Notes: generated from the sequence alone by a model not told the origin. A stretch of 64,000 bases of DNA from JBDIAG01 sp963835085 (GCA_963835085.1 CAWIED010000001.1:62001-126000); one strand, 5' to 3'. Counted from the first letter of the stretch, positions 26,701 through 36,315 are shown. Translations and numbers: made by a program.

Positions 26701-27428
26701 CGGGTTGTGGTTTCAGGACTCTTGGTGAGGGTGACACAGCAGCGACCAGGCCCGGGGTCGAGGTGTGCATTCAGGCCGCATTCGGGGTGGCTGTCGAGCA
26801 GGCCGGTGATGAGGTCGAGGTTGAGACCGCACACGAGCTCCGTGTGCGTTTCGGCGAGCTGGTGAAAGGGGCAGTTGCGCAGTGTGATCCGAGCCAGGCC
26901 TTCGGCGGGCGGCTCGGTGACGGGCTCGTAGCCGTTGGCGGCGAGAAGCTCGCCGACGGCGTCAGCCGGGTCGCGCGACAGGATGGAGTCCGAGGCGGAG
27001 TGGGCGATCCGCCTGCCGCTTCGGTGGGCGGCCGCAGTCACTGCGTCGCCGATCGGAACGCCGCTCTGCTGGGCGGTGGTGACGGCCTCGGCAAGGATGC
27101 GGGCGGCAAGGTCGTAGTGGCGTTCGGGAAGGCTGACCACGATCTCGCCCTGAGCGCGGCGATAGCGCTTCGTCGGGCGTCCGGCGCCGGGGCCGGTGCG
27201 GCCGGCCGGACGCTGATAGTCGGTGTCGAGCAGTCCGTCCTCGGCCAGTCTGTCGAGGTGGAACTTGGCGACATGGCGAGCGATGCCCACTCCTTCGGCG
27301 GCCTGCTCGCGGGTGATCGGGGTGTGCTGCTCGGCGACGAAGCGATACAGCAGGCGCCGGATCGGTTCGCCGAGCACGGTCAGTCGCGTCAGCTGCGTGT
27401 CGGCATCGGGACTCGGTCGGATGGCCAC
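26697..27428 (-). CDS. Winged-helix regulator with C-terminal cysteine cluster (SufR-like)
   Basis: A 243-residue regulator. The N-terminal HTH (residues about 12-65) reads LTVLGEPIRRLLYRFVAEQ then ITREQAAEGVGIARHVAKFHLDRLAEDGLL. The C-terminal part has Cys in NCPFHQLAE, LVCGLN, PECGLN and GRCCVTL, a layout recalling iron-sulfur regulators such as SufR. Metal or Fe-S sensing is therefore plausible. It starts with GTG at 27428 behind GGAG, divergent from folE. Two identical-geometry inverted repeats (TTCTA-N20-TAGAA) lie in the shared promoter region and are good candidates for its operators. An ArsR/MarR-type regulator of other ligands is the alternative. Confidence 0.7.
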   Translation of the reverse strand: MAIRPSPDADTQLTRLTVLGEPIRRLLYRFVAEQHTPITREQAAEGVGIARHVAKFHLDRLAEDGLLDTDYQRPAGRTGPGAGRPTKRYRRAQGEIVVSLPERHYDLAARILAEAVTTAQQSGVPIGDAVTAAAHRSGRRIAHSASDSILSRDPADAVGELLAANGYEPVTEPPAEGLARITLRNCPFHQLAETHTELVCGLNLDLITGLLDSHPECGLNAHLDPGPGRCCVTLTKSPETTTR

Positions 27429-27454
27429 TCACCTACTCCTTCAGCACGGTGTAC

Positions 27455-27484
27455 TTCTAAAGGGTAACCCTGTTGACGATAGAA
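27455..27484. promoter_or_regulatory. Operator candidate O1 (TTCTA-N20-TAGAA)
   Basis: TTCTA at 27455-27459 and TAGAA at 27480-27484 start 25 bp apart, the same geometry as the second site. It overlaps the -35 box of the rightward promoter and lies close to the regulator's own start. Confidence 0.6.
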
Positions 27485-27501
27485 GGAAGGTGTTCTAACG
27501 T
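27473..27501 (+). promoter_or_regulatory. Promoter for the small ORF-folE unit
   Basis: TTGACG (27473-27478), a 17-bp spacer and TAACGT (27496-27501) form a good sigma-70-type promoter. Its -10 box overlaps operator O2 and its -35 box overlaps O1. Confidence 0.65.
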
Positions 27502-27522
27502 ACAGAAAACCACTTGTTAGAA
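27493..27522. promoter_or_regulatory. Operator candidate O2 (TTCTAAC-N16-GTTAGAA)
   Basis: Perfect 7-bp inverse arms TTCTAAC and GTTAGAA. Binding here would cover the -10 box and the expected transcription start of the folE unit. Confidence 0.65.
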
Positions 27523-27531
27523 AGGTGTGAC

Positions 27532-27633
27532 ATGACTGTGGACGACACGCCATCGTCGCTCGCGCGCGTCTCGAGGGTGGCAGCCGCTGCCTGGTCGGCG
27601 TCGTTCACCGTGCTGTCATCGGCTCGGTCATGA
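27532..27633 (+). CDS. 33-residue leader ORF overlapping folE
   Basis: The ATG at 27532 follows AAAGGTGTGAC, the best ribosome-binding site in this region, and the frame ends at TGA overlapping the folE ATG (ATGA at 27630-27633). The peptide (MTVDDTPSSLARVSRV and onwards) is Ala/Ser-rich with no motif. folE itself has no clear ribosome-binding site, so translation is probably coupled through this ORF. It may be a true leader peptide or the stump of a deleted gene. Confidence 0.5.
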   Translation: MTVDDTPSSLARVSRVAAAAWSASFTVLSSARS

Positions 27634-28310
27634 CACCCCGGGCGGCGATCGCCGAAGCTGCTATCACTCCCGAACCCGAGGCCGGCATCGTCCAGGGTGG
27701 CGGGCTCGAGACGTCCCTGCCCGGGCTGCGGATCGCGAGCCTCCGTCCGCCCATCGACAAGACCGCTGTCCGGGCTGCGGTGCGTGCGCTGCTCGTGGCC
27801 CTCGGGCATGATCCGGATTCGGAACACTTGGGCCGCACGCCAGACCGGGTTGCTGACGCCTATGCCGAACTGTTGACCCCACCGCACTTCGAGCTGACGA
27901 CGTTCGCCAATGACAGCGACTACGACGAGCTGGTTCTGGTTCGCGACATTCCCTTTACGTCACTGTGTGAACATCATCTGCTCCCGTTTCACGGGGTCGC
28001 GCACGTCGGCTATCTGCCGGGCGAGCGGATAGTGGGACTGTCGAAGCTCGCCCGGGTGGTAGACCGGTTTGCCCGCAACCTGCAGGTGCAGGAACGACTG
28101 ACCCGCCAAGTGGCGGAGTGTCTTCAGGCTGAGTTGCAGCCAAAGGGTGTGGGCGTCGTTCTGGTGGCCGAACATCAGTGCATGACCATGCGTGGCGTGC
28201 GCGCCCACGACTCCGACACCTTCACTGCGGCATTGCACGGTCAGTTGCGCACTGACCCCGAGGCCCGCAGGGAGTTCATGGAGTTGACCCGCCGCGGGCT
28301 GCTTAGGTGA
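27630..28310 (+). CDS. folE: GTP cyclohydrolase I
   Basis: A 226-residue FolE, which converts GTP to 7,8-dihydroneopterin triphosphate, the first step of folate or other pterin synthesis. FTSLCEHHLLPFHGVAHVGYLP carries the zinc Cys and the catalytic His residues, and VAEHQCMTMRGVR the second zinc Cys. RIVGLSKLARVVDRFARN is the usual core. About 40 N-terminal residues precede the conserved domain. The usual hpp/folP/folK neighbours are absent; the gene is instead under a divergent cysteine-rich regulator and followed by a membrane gene with GTGA overlap. That suggests a regulated, accessory FolE, used when the housekeeping enzyme fails, for example under metal shortage (inference). Confidence 0.92.
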   Translation: MTPRAAIAEAAITPEPEAGIVQGGGLETSLPGLRIASLRPPIDKTAVRAAVRALLVALGHDPDSEHLGRTPDRVADAYAELLTPPHFELTTFANDSDYDELVLVRDIPFTSLCEHHLLPFHGVAHVGYLPGERIVGLSKLARVVDRFARNLQVQERLTRQVAECLQAELQPKGVGVVLVAEHQCMTMRGVRAHDSDTFTAALHGQLRTDPEARREFMELTRRGLLR

Positions 28311-28759
28311 CCGGCGATATTGCGATTCGGGTCGCGATCGCGGCCACACTGCTATGGCTGGGCATGGTGCTGGCCATCTCGTTCCTGGAGGCGCCGTTGA
28401 AGTTCCGCGCTCCTGGTCTGGAGTTGCGCGTGGGGCTGGCAATCGGACGGATCGTGTTCCGCGCCCTCAACATCGCCGAGGTCTGCTGGGCCCTCGCGAT
28501 CGCGATCTGCCTCATCCTCGGCCCGCAACCGGGAGTGGTCACCGCCCTCGCCGTTGTCACCGGAACGCTGCTCCTGGTTCAGTTGGCGTTTGTGCGGCCT
28601 CGGCTCAACCGGCGCTCGGACGAGGTGCTCAACCCGGTGCGGGCCGACGCGTCGGACCCGAACGTGCCACGTTCGCGCGCCCATCACGCCTACATCGTGC
28701 TGGAGGTGCTGAAGGTCATGGCGCTGGCCGGACTGGGGTTCTCTCTGCTGGCCGGTTGA
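28307..28759 (+). CDS. Hypothetical four-helix membrane protein
   Basis: A 150-residue protein with about four membrane segments, beginning VAIAATLLWLGMVLAISFLEAPLKF, with ALNIAEVCWALAIAICLIL in the middle and VLEVLKVMALAGLGFSLLAG at the end. The first helix plus FLEAPLKF resembles small conserved membrane proteins of unknown function (DUF4149-like); I am not certain. The GTG overlaps the folE stop, so it is in the same operon and probably under the same regulator. No function can be given. Confidence 0.65.
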   Translation: MTGDIAIRVAIAATLLWLGMVLAISFLEAPLKFRAPGLELRVGLAIGRIVFRALNIAEVCWALAIAICLILGPQPGVVTALAVVTGTLLLVQLAFVRPRLNRRSDEVLNPVRADASDPNVPRSRAHHAYIVLEVLKVMALAGLGFSLLAG

Positions 28760-28864
28760 GTCCGAGCATGGCCCGGGCAGGAGGCGCTCGCTGGGCGCGA
28801 GCGTAGAATTCGAGCCAACAGGCACGGTGCTCCCGTGTTCTGGCAAAGGGATGAGGCGTGCTCG

Positions 28865-29419
28865 GTGGCGATGCTGAGGATTGCGCTCGCAGCAATGTGG
28901 GTCGTGTTCTGGATCTATTGGTTGGTATCAGCCCGCGGTGTGAAGGCCGGAACGCATGGCTTCACAGGTTGGCCATTCCGGGTGATAGCGGTGGCGGCCA
29001 TCATCGTGGTTTCCCGGCTCGACCGGGGGCATGACCTGGTCGGTCACAACCTGGTCGTTCACAACCTGGTGGAAGGCGTCATCGGTGTCCTCCTCGTCAT
29101 GGCTGGGCTCGGCCTGGCTGTGTGGGCCCGCCTGTACCTCGGCCGCAATTGGGGAATGCCGATGTCACAGAAGAAGGAACCGGAACTCGTGACCTCCGGG
29201 CCGTACCGATTCGTGCGTCATCCCATCTACACCGGCATTCTGCTCGGCTTGGTGGGCAGTGCGCTCACGGTGAGTCTGGGCGGTCTTGTGGTGGCTGTGG
29301 TGGCTGGGTTGTATTTCTACTTCGCAGCGCGGGTCGAGGAGAAGAACCTTGCTGCAAGCATGCCCGCGTACGGGGAGTATCGAGCCCATACCAAGATGAT
29401 CATTCCGTTCGTTCTCTGA
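28865..29419 (+). CDS. Isoprenylcysteine carboxyl methyltransferase (ICMT)-family membrane protein
   Basis: About 184 residues with four to five membrane segments. The C-terminal ELVTSGPYRFVRHPIYTG, LVGSALTVSLG and EEKNLAASMPAYGEYRAHTK are the conserved SAM-binding region of the ICMT/phospholipid methyltransferase family. Bacterial members methylate small hydrophobic or lipid-like substrates, mostly unknown. GTG 28865 was chosen because GAGG lies 8 bp upstream; GTG 28835 and ATG 28871 are alternatives. It is about 100 bp after the preceding gene and could be in the folE transcript. Confidence 0.8.
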   Translation: MAMLRIALAAMWVVFWIYWLVSARGVKAGTHGFTGWPFRVIAVAAIIVVSRLDRGHDLVGHNLVVHNLVEGVIGVLLVMAGLGLAVWARLYLGRNWGMPMSQKKEPELVTSGPYRFVRHPIYTGILLGLVGSALTVSLGGLVVAVVAGLYFYFAARVEEKNLAASMPAYGEYRAHTKMIIPFVL

Positions 29420-29453
29420 GGGGGCCCCTAAGCACGTTTCGATCGGTTCGACA

Positions 29454-30401
29454 TCACTGTGCGGTAGATGGCTGTTCCCAGGTTGGAAGCCAGATATCAG
29501 CGGTGGTTGCGACCGTTCGTCGGGCCGCAAGATAGTCCCGAAGCTTGACGAGCGCCGGATGCGGGTTGTCGTCACGCCAGATCAGTGACATCGGGTAGAC
29601 CGGAGTCGGATTGCGCAGGGGTATGCGCCGCAGGTCGTAGCTGTCTGGCCACAGGTATCGTGACCGTTCGCCGACCAGGGTGGCCAGGTGGCAGGAGTCG
29701 GCGATCTCAGCCAGGAGAGCCTCGTAGCCGAACACGGGGCCAATCACGTCGATCGTGAGGTCGAATGCGGCGGCGAGTTCGTCGTAATACGCGGACACCT
29801 CAGTGCCGGGTGTCAGGCCCGGCATCCAGATCCGATGTCCGGCAAGTTCTTCGGGCGTGATGGCCTGGGCGTTGGCCAGCGGGTGGTGGGGCCCCACGAG
29901 CAACTGATGCGGCTCGTCGATCACGCGGGCCGTCCTGATCGCGCCAGGCAGCTGTTGCTGCGCGGGAACACCATGGAACGTGGCGTCGATCGTTCCGGCG
30001 GCGACAGCGGCCGCCGCAGCATCGACGTCGAGACTCAGCAGGGTCACCACATCCAGTTCGACGTCCGGATGTGCGCGGTAGAAGTCCTGGAGGAGCACCG
30101 CTGAGGCCACCCGCCGACTCACGACATCGACCCGCAGTGCGCGCCGGCCGGGACGCACGGACGCGTCGGCCCGCTCCGCCACCCGCAGGAGTTCACGGGC
30201 ATGGGGCAGGAATGCCTGGCCGTCGATCGTGAGCTGGGCGCCGCGGGCCGTGCGGGTGAACAGCCGCACCGCCAGGTCTTTCTCCAGTGCGGCGACGCGC
30301 TTGGAGACGGCCTGTTGGGTGATCGACAGCGCCGTCGCAGCCTCCTGGAACTGACCTGCGTCTGCAGCGGCGACGAAGGTGCGCACGCCATCGAGGTCCA
30401 T
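29454..30401 (-). CDS. LysR-family transcriptional regulator
   Basis: A 315-residue LysR protein. The HTH is at the N-terminus: MDLDGVRTFVAAADAGQFQE, then AATALSITQQAVSKRVAALEK and RLFTRTARGAQLT. The C-terminal two-lobed effector domain follows. LysR proteins usually activate a divergent target and repress themselves; here the divergent neighbour is the frameshifted MFS carrier, and a perfect ACAACCTATGGTTGT palindrome lies in the shared region 18 bp from the regulator start. The effector is unknown. Confidence 0.9.
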   Translation of the reverse strand: MDLDGVRTFVAAADAGQFQEAATALSITQQAVSKRVAALEKDLAVRLFTRTARGAQLTIDGQAFLPHARELLRVAERADASVRPGRRALRVDVVSRRVASAVLLQDFYRAHPDVELDVVTLLSLDVDAAAAAVAAGTIDATFHGVPAQQQLPGAIRTARVIDEPHQLLVGPHHPLANAQAITPEELAGHRIWMPGLTPGTEVSAYYDELAAAFDLTIDVIGPVFGYEALLAEIADSCHLATLVGERSRYLWPDSYDLRRIPLRNPTPVYPMSLIWRDDNPHPALVKLRDYLAARRTVATTADIWLPTWEQPSTAQ

Positions 30402-30418
30402 CCGTTGACCCTATCGAG

Positions 30419-30433
30419 ACAACCTATGGTTGT
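30419..30433. promoter_or_regulatory. LysR-type palindrome between lysR and MFS genes
   Basis: ACAACC-TAT-GGTTGT is a perfect 6-bp inverse repeat in the divergent promoter region; it fits the T-N11-A style interrupted palindromes of LysR sites only loosely. Confidence 0.5.
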
Positions 30434-30528
30434 GGCTCACCGGTTTCACCGTTGTTTGATCTGCGTTCACAACCTCGCTTTCATCGGTGTGATCAACGGG
30501 TGGTTGTTCAGGCGGAGGTGCGAGGCCG

Positions 30529-31813
30529 GTGGCGCGACGATCTTTGGGGCGGCAGTTCGGATGGCTGTGGACGGCTTACGCGGTCAGCGCCTACGGCTCC
30601 GGGCTGGGGTTCGGGGCTTTCCCCCTGATTGCCGTGCTGGTGTTGCATGCCGGCGCCGCGCAGGTGTCCGCGCTGTCGGCGATAGGTCCGGCAGTGGGTG
30701 CGTTGATGGCGATGCCACTCGGTCCATGGGTGGAGTTTCAGCGCAAGCGACCAGTCATGATCGCGATGGACATGGCCCGTTTCGTGGTCATGATGAGCGT
30801 GCCTGTGGCCTATGCCTTCGGTCGACTGAGTTTCGTCCAGCTACTTCTCGTGTCGGCTTCGGTCGCTGCGGCCAAGATCGCGTTCAATGCCGCCAGCGGC
30901 GCTTATCTCAAGACTCTCGTCCGGCCGGAGGACCTGCTCGTGGCCAACGCGCGGTTCGAGTCCACGACCTGGGGCTCCATCGCTATCGGACCTCCGCTGG
31001 GCGGCGCGGCGATCGGGCTGTTCGGGCCGGTGACGACCGTGGTGGCCGACGCGCTCAGCTATCTGTTCTCCGCGCTGGGGATCAGCCGCCATTCGTGGCC
31101 GAGAAGACCCACCGCAGCGAACCGGCCCGGGGCGGGCCTGGTTCGGCGAGTCGCTCGATGGCTGGCGGCACATCCTGACCCATCCGGGCCTGCGAGCGCT
31201 CTACCTCAACAACCTGCTCGTCTCCGGACTGATCATGGCTACCGAGCCGCTGTTGGCCGTGCTCCTGCTTCGCCAGCTCGGGTTCCCGCCGTGGCAGTAC
31301 GGCCTCGCCTTCGCGGTGCCCTGCATCGGCGGATTGGTCGGCTCACGCGTGGCCCGCCGCGTCGTCGCGCGACACGGTCAACACAAGGTCTTCCGCACGG
31401 TCGGCACGCTGCGTGCTGTCTGGCTGATCGGCCTGGCCTTCGTCCGCCCCGGCCTGGTCGGCCTGGCGACCGTGATGGCTGTGGAACTCGCGATCATCGT
31501 CTGCATGAGTCTGTACAGCCCGGTGCTGGCCACCTACCGACTTGACCACACTCCGAAAGACCGCATGGCTCGGACGCTTTCGGCCTGGTCCATCGGGCAG
31601 CAAGTCTCCATCGCGATCTTCACCGTCCTTGGCGGGCTGCTCGCCGGCCTCACCAGCCCACGCACGGCCATCGCGGCGGCGGGCCTGCTCATCCTCGCCA
31701 GTCCACTGTTGCTACCTCGCCGCCAGGGCCCGGCGCCCGTGGGTGATCGTGAACTTGCTGGTGCGGCTCACGAGTCGCTCCGACACGAGACGCCGCCAGG
31801 GTCTGACCGCTGA
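30529..31813 (+). pseudogene. MFS transporter with a frameshift
   Basis: Two frames make one 12-helix MFS carrier. Frame one runs from GTG 30529 (FGWLWTAYAVSAYGSGLGFG) to YLFSALGIS near 31083; the second frame then gives AIRGREDPPQRTGPGRAWFG, RHILTHPGLRALYLNNLLV and on to 31813. Removing one C at about 31086 restores the entire protein of about 427 residues. It lies opposite a LysR gene, likely its regulator. As written the protein would be truncated after about half of its helices. A sequencing indel is possible, because everything else in both halves is intact. Confidence 0.8.
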
Positions 31814-31877
31814 ATCGGCTGGTTCGGGATCAGGGAGCAACCGACAGCAACTGTCCTTTCCGTTAGGCCGTGGCCGA

Positions 31878-32695
31878 TCAACGCAGCAAGGCGCTGGTCG
31901 CCAGAGTGGTGTACTGCATCGTGAAGCCGCCGCCTATAGAGTCGATAACGCGCCCGACTGCGTCCAGAATCTCGCCCAGTCGGTCGGGTTCGAGCTGAGT
32001 GAGGCCGCCGGTGGTTGGCAGCAGGTCCAGCCATTGCTCGCGGGTATAAGTCTGTTCCCAGTCGAACCTCCATTGCTCAGGCTCCTCGAACAGGCCGGTC
32101 TGCCGAATGGTGTCGGCGAGCTGGGCATAGATCGCTTGGTACATCTCCAGGCGCCGGCGAGCAGGCTGGTTGCTGAACGGCGAATCGGGCACCACTCGTC
32201 GGAAGCGGCGGCGAACGCTTCTGCCACCTCGGCCGGCGGCTCGAATACGTGTCCGAAGATCGCCAGCCGCCCAGCCGGACGCAGCACCTCGCTGGCCTTT
32301 GCTAGGCCGGCGGCGGGGTCTACCCAATGCCAGGACTGCGCAGCGATGACCGCGTCGAACTTCCGACCGGCGGGCTTCCAGGTCTCGAACCTCGCCACGT
32401 CGACCGGCAGCCCGCCGGTTCGGGCGAACTGGGCCATCCGCGAGTCGGGTTCGACGCCGAGCACGCCGCAGCCGGCAGCCTGGAACTGGCGCGCGGCAAT
32501 GCCGGTGCCGCAGCCGACATCGAGCAGATCGCGTCCCGGGCTTCCGGCGATGATCCGCGCCACGAGCGCTTCGGGGTAGCGCGGCCGAGCCTGGTCATAG
32601 CGCTGCGCGTCGATGCCGAACGACTCGGCCATCTGCCGGGCCTTATGCAGTTCGGCCGAGGAAGGTTCGGAATGCTCGGGCGGTAAGGTGGGCAT
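31878..32695 (-). pseudogene. Class I SAM-dependent methyltransferase with a frameshift
   Basis: The N-terminal frame from 32695 has AESFGIDAQRYDQARPRYP, LLDVGCGTGIAARQF (SAM motif I), LGVEPD and AAQSWHWVDPA, a typical class I methyltransferase of the UbiE/YcgJ type. Near 32205-32208 one base appears to be missing; the next frame continues FRRVVPDSPFSNQPARRRLE and ends YTTLATSALLR at 31878. Restored length would be about 270 residues. Its ATG (32693-32695) lies inside a palindrome, so translation may be leaderless, or start at the ATG at 32632. It diverges from the TetR gene, which probably controls it. Confidence 0.8.
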
Positions 32696-32706
32696 GTGCC
32701 CACCTT
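32685..32706. promoter_or_regulatory. TetR operator candidate 1
   Basis: AAGGTGGGCA-TG-TGCCCACCTT, perfect 10-bp arms. The methyltransferase start codon lies inside it, so bound repressor would block transcription at or near the start site. Confidence 0.7.
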
Positions 32707-32708
32707 AG

Positions 32709-32722
32709 TGGGCACTTGCCCA
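32709..32722. promoter_or_regulatory. TetR operator candidate 2
   Basis: TGGGCA-CT-TGCCCA, the same core as operator 1 with 2-bp spacing and centres 20 bp apart, which would place two dimers about two helical turns apart on the divergent promoter. Confidence 0.65.
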
Positions 32723-32770
32723 GCCGGCGCACGAAACGTCAGCCGGATCGACCGATGAGGAGGCCGTGAG

Positions 32771-33367
32771 GTGCCGACCGGAATCCATCTGCGTGACGCG
32801 CGGCAGCAACTGTTCGATGCCGCCGAGCGCGTGCTGTTGCGAGACGGCGCCAACGCGTTGACCAGCCGGGCCGTGACCGATGAGGCCGGCTGTGCCAAGG
32901 GGGTTCTGCACCGGCACTTCGCCGACTTCGACGCGTTTCTTGCCGAACTCGTGCTCGATCGGGCCGCGCGGCTCGAGGTGCACACAGCCGAACTGCGCGA
33001 GTCCGCGGGAATCGGCACAGTGGTCGACAACCTCACCGCTGCGCTCAGCGCTGTCTTCGCGCCGGTTCCGGCCGCGATCATCCTGCTCATCACCTTCCGC
33101 GACGAGTTGCGCGCCCGGCTGCGACACGCCGCTCCCGGAGGCGGGATTGCGATCCTCGGCCAGGCAACGACTGCGATTTCGGACTATCTCCGCCAAGAGC
33201 GAGAGCTAGGACGTATCGCGGCCAACACCGACATCGACTCACTCACTCTTTCCCTGGTCGGCGGCGGTCATCTCCTGGTGGCGGATCGTGAATACGATGC
33301 CCCCACCGTCGCGGTCATCACCAAGTTCGTGACTGCTGTGCTGGCCAACGCCACGGAGCCCGGCTAG
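32771..33367 (+). CDS. TetR-family transcriptional regulator
   Basis: A 198-residue TetR protein. The HTH is in residues about 10-55: LRDARQQLFDAAERVLLRDG, then LTSRAVTDEAGCAKGVLHRHFADFDAFL. The C-terminal ligand-binding domain is all helical, with a FRDELRARL segment. It begins with GTG at 32771, divergent from the methyltransferase with two TGGGCA-NN-TGCCCA palindromes between. The likely job is repression of itself and the methyltransferase; the ligand is unknown. Confidence 0.88.
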   Translation: MPTGIHLRDARQQLFDAAERVLLRDGANALTSRAVTDEAGCAKGVLHRHFADFDAFLAELVLDRAARLEVHTAELRESAGIGTVVDNLTAALSAVFAPVPAAIILLITFRDELRARLRHAAPGGGIAILGQATTAISDYLRQERELGRIAANTDIDSLTLSLVGGGHLLVADREYDAPTVAVITKFVTAVLANATEPG

Positions 33368-33473
33368 TCCTTTGATGACACGTCTTGCGGCTCCGCGGCC
33401 CCGCCCGATAGTGGCTTCGCGGCCCTGTCCGATAGGGGACGTGGATCGTCCTATCGACTCCCGAGAAAGCCGA

Positions 33474-34526
33474 TCACCGACCGTTCTTGAGGTGCTTGCA
33501 CATGGATTCGATGGCGTCGAGATAGGACGTGGCCGTGCCGTAGCCGCCGATGTTATAGGCGTTGAACACGAACACATTGCCGGCTTTGACGGCCGGCAGG
33601 GCTTTCCAGCCCGGCTGGTCCATCAGTTGTTGTCCGCCGGGGCTGACCAGGCTGCCTTTCTCCGCGCCGTAGCCGTTGTCGTCGAACACGATCACCTGCG
33701 CGTCTGACAGGTCGGACAGCCGTTCCATCGAGACGGTCTCCAACCCACCGGTAGCCGCATTGGCGGCCTTCTGGGCGGACCCGAAGCTGGCGCCCAGGGC
33801 TTGGAGTGCCGCCGGACCAGGACGCTGGGTGCCCTCCAGGGTGAAGTCGGAGGCGCTGTCGGGCCACACCACGTACCACTTGGCGGTGCTCAACTGGGCG
33901 CTGTAGGCAGACTTGAGCGCGGCGATGCGTTGCGCATACGCGTTAGCCAGCGAGTTGAACGCATCGATCCGGTTGACCGCGTAAGCGGTCTGCTGCGTGC
34001 TCGTCTGCCAGGTCACAATGCTGGAGGTGCTGTCGTAGGGAAACACCGATGCGATCTTGGACAGTTGCGGCAGGGTGGGGTCGCTGCTCCAAGCGAAGAC
34101 CAGGTCGGGCTTGAGCTTGGCCACCACCTCCAGATCTATCTCCCCGGAGGAGTTGGACACCTTCGGCAGCTTGGTCACTTGAGCCTTGTACTTGCTCGGG
34201 ACAGCATTCTCGGCATTGGTCCAGGTGCCGACCACCGGAACGCCCAGTTCGAGGCAAGGCTCCAAAGCGTTGGCCAAGGCGATCACTCGCCTGGGCCGGG
34301 AAGGCGCCGTGATCGTCGTACCGATAGGCGTTTCGACTGTGCGCGTACTCGCTGCAGAAGACGTGTCATCCGGGCCCGATCCGCAGCCAGATAGCCCGAC
34401 CAGTGCCGCCCCCAGGCCGCCCGTGAGGAGACCGCGCCGGGTCAGCTCGTCGACGATGCGAGCGAACTCTGCGTCGATCTCCCCCGGCGTCGTGACGCGA
34501 GGCTCGGTGGGGGCGGTAAGCGCCAT
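33474..34526 (-). CDS. Iron-siderophore ABC transporter substrate-binding lipoprotein
   Basis: A 350-residue FecB/FepB-like binding protein. After an unusual 30-residue N-terminal extension comes RRGLLTGGLGAALVGLSGC, a Tat-like signal with the lipobox LSGC. The mature part has RPRRVIALANALEPCLELG, DLEVVAKLKPDLVFAW and the C-terminal GGYGTATSYLDAIESM, typical of class III binding proteins. It should present ferric siderophore to an ABC permease, but no permease or ATPase genes are adjacent. An IdeR/DtxR-type iron box lies 35 bp upstream, so it is probably repressed by iron. The first Met may be wrong; the real start could be nearer to the signal peptide. Confidence 0.88.
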   Translation of the reverse strand: MALTAPTEPRVTTPGEIDAEFARIVDELTRRGLLTGGLGAALVGLSGCGSGPDDTSSAASTRTVETPIGTTITAPSRPRRVIALANALEPCLELGVPVVGTWTNAENAVPSKYKAQVTKLPKVSNSSGEIDLEVVAKLKPDLVFAWSSDPTLPQLSKIASVFPYDSTSSIVTWQTSTQQTAYAVNRIDAFNSLANAYAQRIAALKSAYSAQLSTAKWYVVWPDSASDFTLEGTQRPGPAALQALGASFGSAQKAANAATGGLETVSMERLSDLSDAQVIVFDDNGYGAEKGSLVSPGGQQLMDQPGWKALPAVKAGNVFVFNAYNIGGYGTATSYLDAIESMCKHLKNGR

Positions 34527-34560
34527 GTGCAGACTCCCGGAGCAGTGATCAAGCAGGTCA

Positions 34561-34579
34561 TAGGTTAGGCAACCCTAAC
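34561..34579. promoter_or_regulatory. Iron box (IdeR/DtxR-type) upstream of the siderophore lipoprotein
   Basis: TAGGTTAGGCAACCCTAAC closely matches the 19-bp consensus TTAGGTTAGGCTAACCTAA. It lies 35 bp before the lipoprotein start. Confidence 0.8.
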
Positions 34580-34666
34580 ATTCGGGGCTGTTGATCCTGA
34601 AGCGGTTCGAGCCTGGACGACAACCCGGAGTCAGACCGGGGGGGCAGGCCCGGTCAGACACGGCCG

Positions 34667-34758
34667 ATGTCCGGAATCCGGCGCCAGTGCCGGCCGGTGA
34701 GCCTCGGCTGAGCACAAACCCGTGGCTGCTGCACTGAAGCGAGCCGGATTCCGGACAT
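34667..34758. repeat. Perfect 16-bp inverted repeat with 60-bp spacer
   Basis: ATGTCCGGAATCCGGC (34667-34682) and GCCGGATTCCGGACAT (34743-34758) are exact inverses. Each arm is itself nearly palindromic (TCCGGAATCCGG). It sits between the iron box and the broken leuA. Whether it is a terminator pair, an operator pair or an element relic cannot be told. Confidence 0.7.
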
Positions 34759-34788
34759 CCAAATACTGAGAGCAGCGAGCGCTGGCCC

Positions 34789-36101
<1,313 letters not shown>

Positions 36102-36315
36102 GCAATCCCAGGCGGATCAAGGCTGGTCAGCGTGACATCCGAGCGGTAGCCATCCAGCGGCGACGGGGTAGCAAGATGTAAGCAGAATGCTGGGACGTTG
36201 TACGCGGTGCGGGATCGGCTCGTCAGAGATTGGATGACCCCGACGTGGGTAACAGCAAATAGGTGCGACGGCTCCGTCGCGTTGAACGCGTCGCGGTGCC
36301 GATGGAGGAGGCGTC

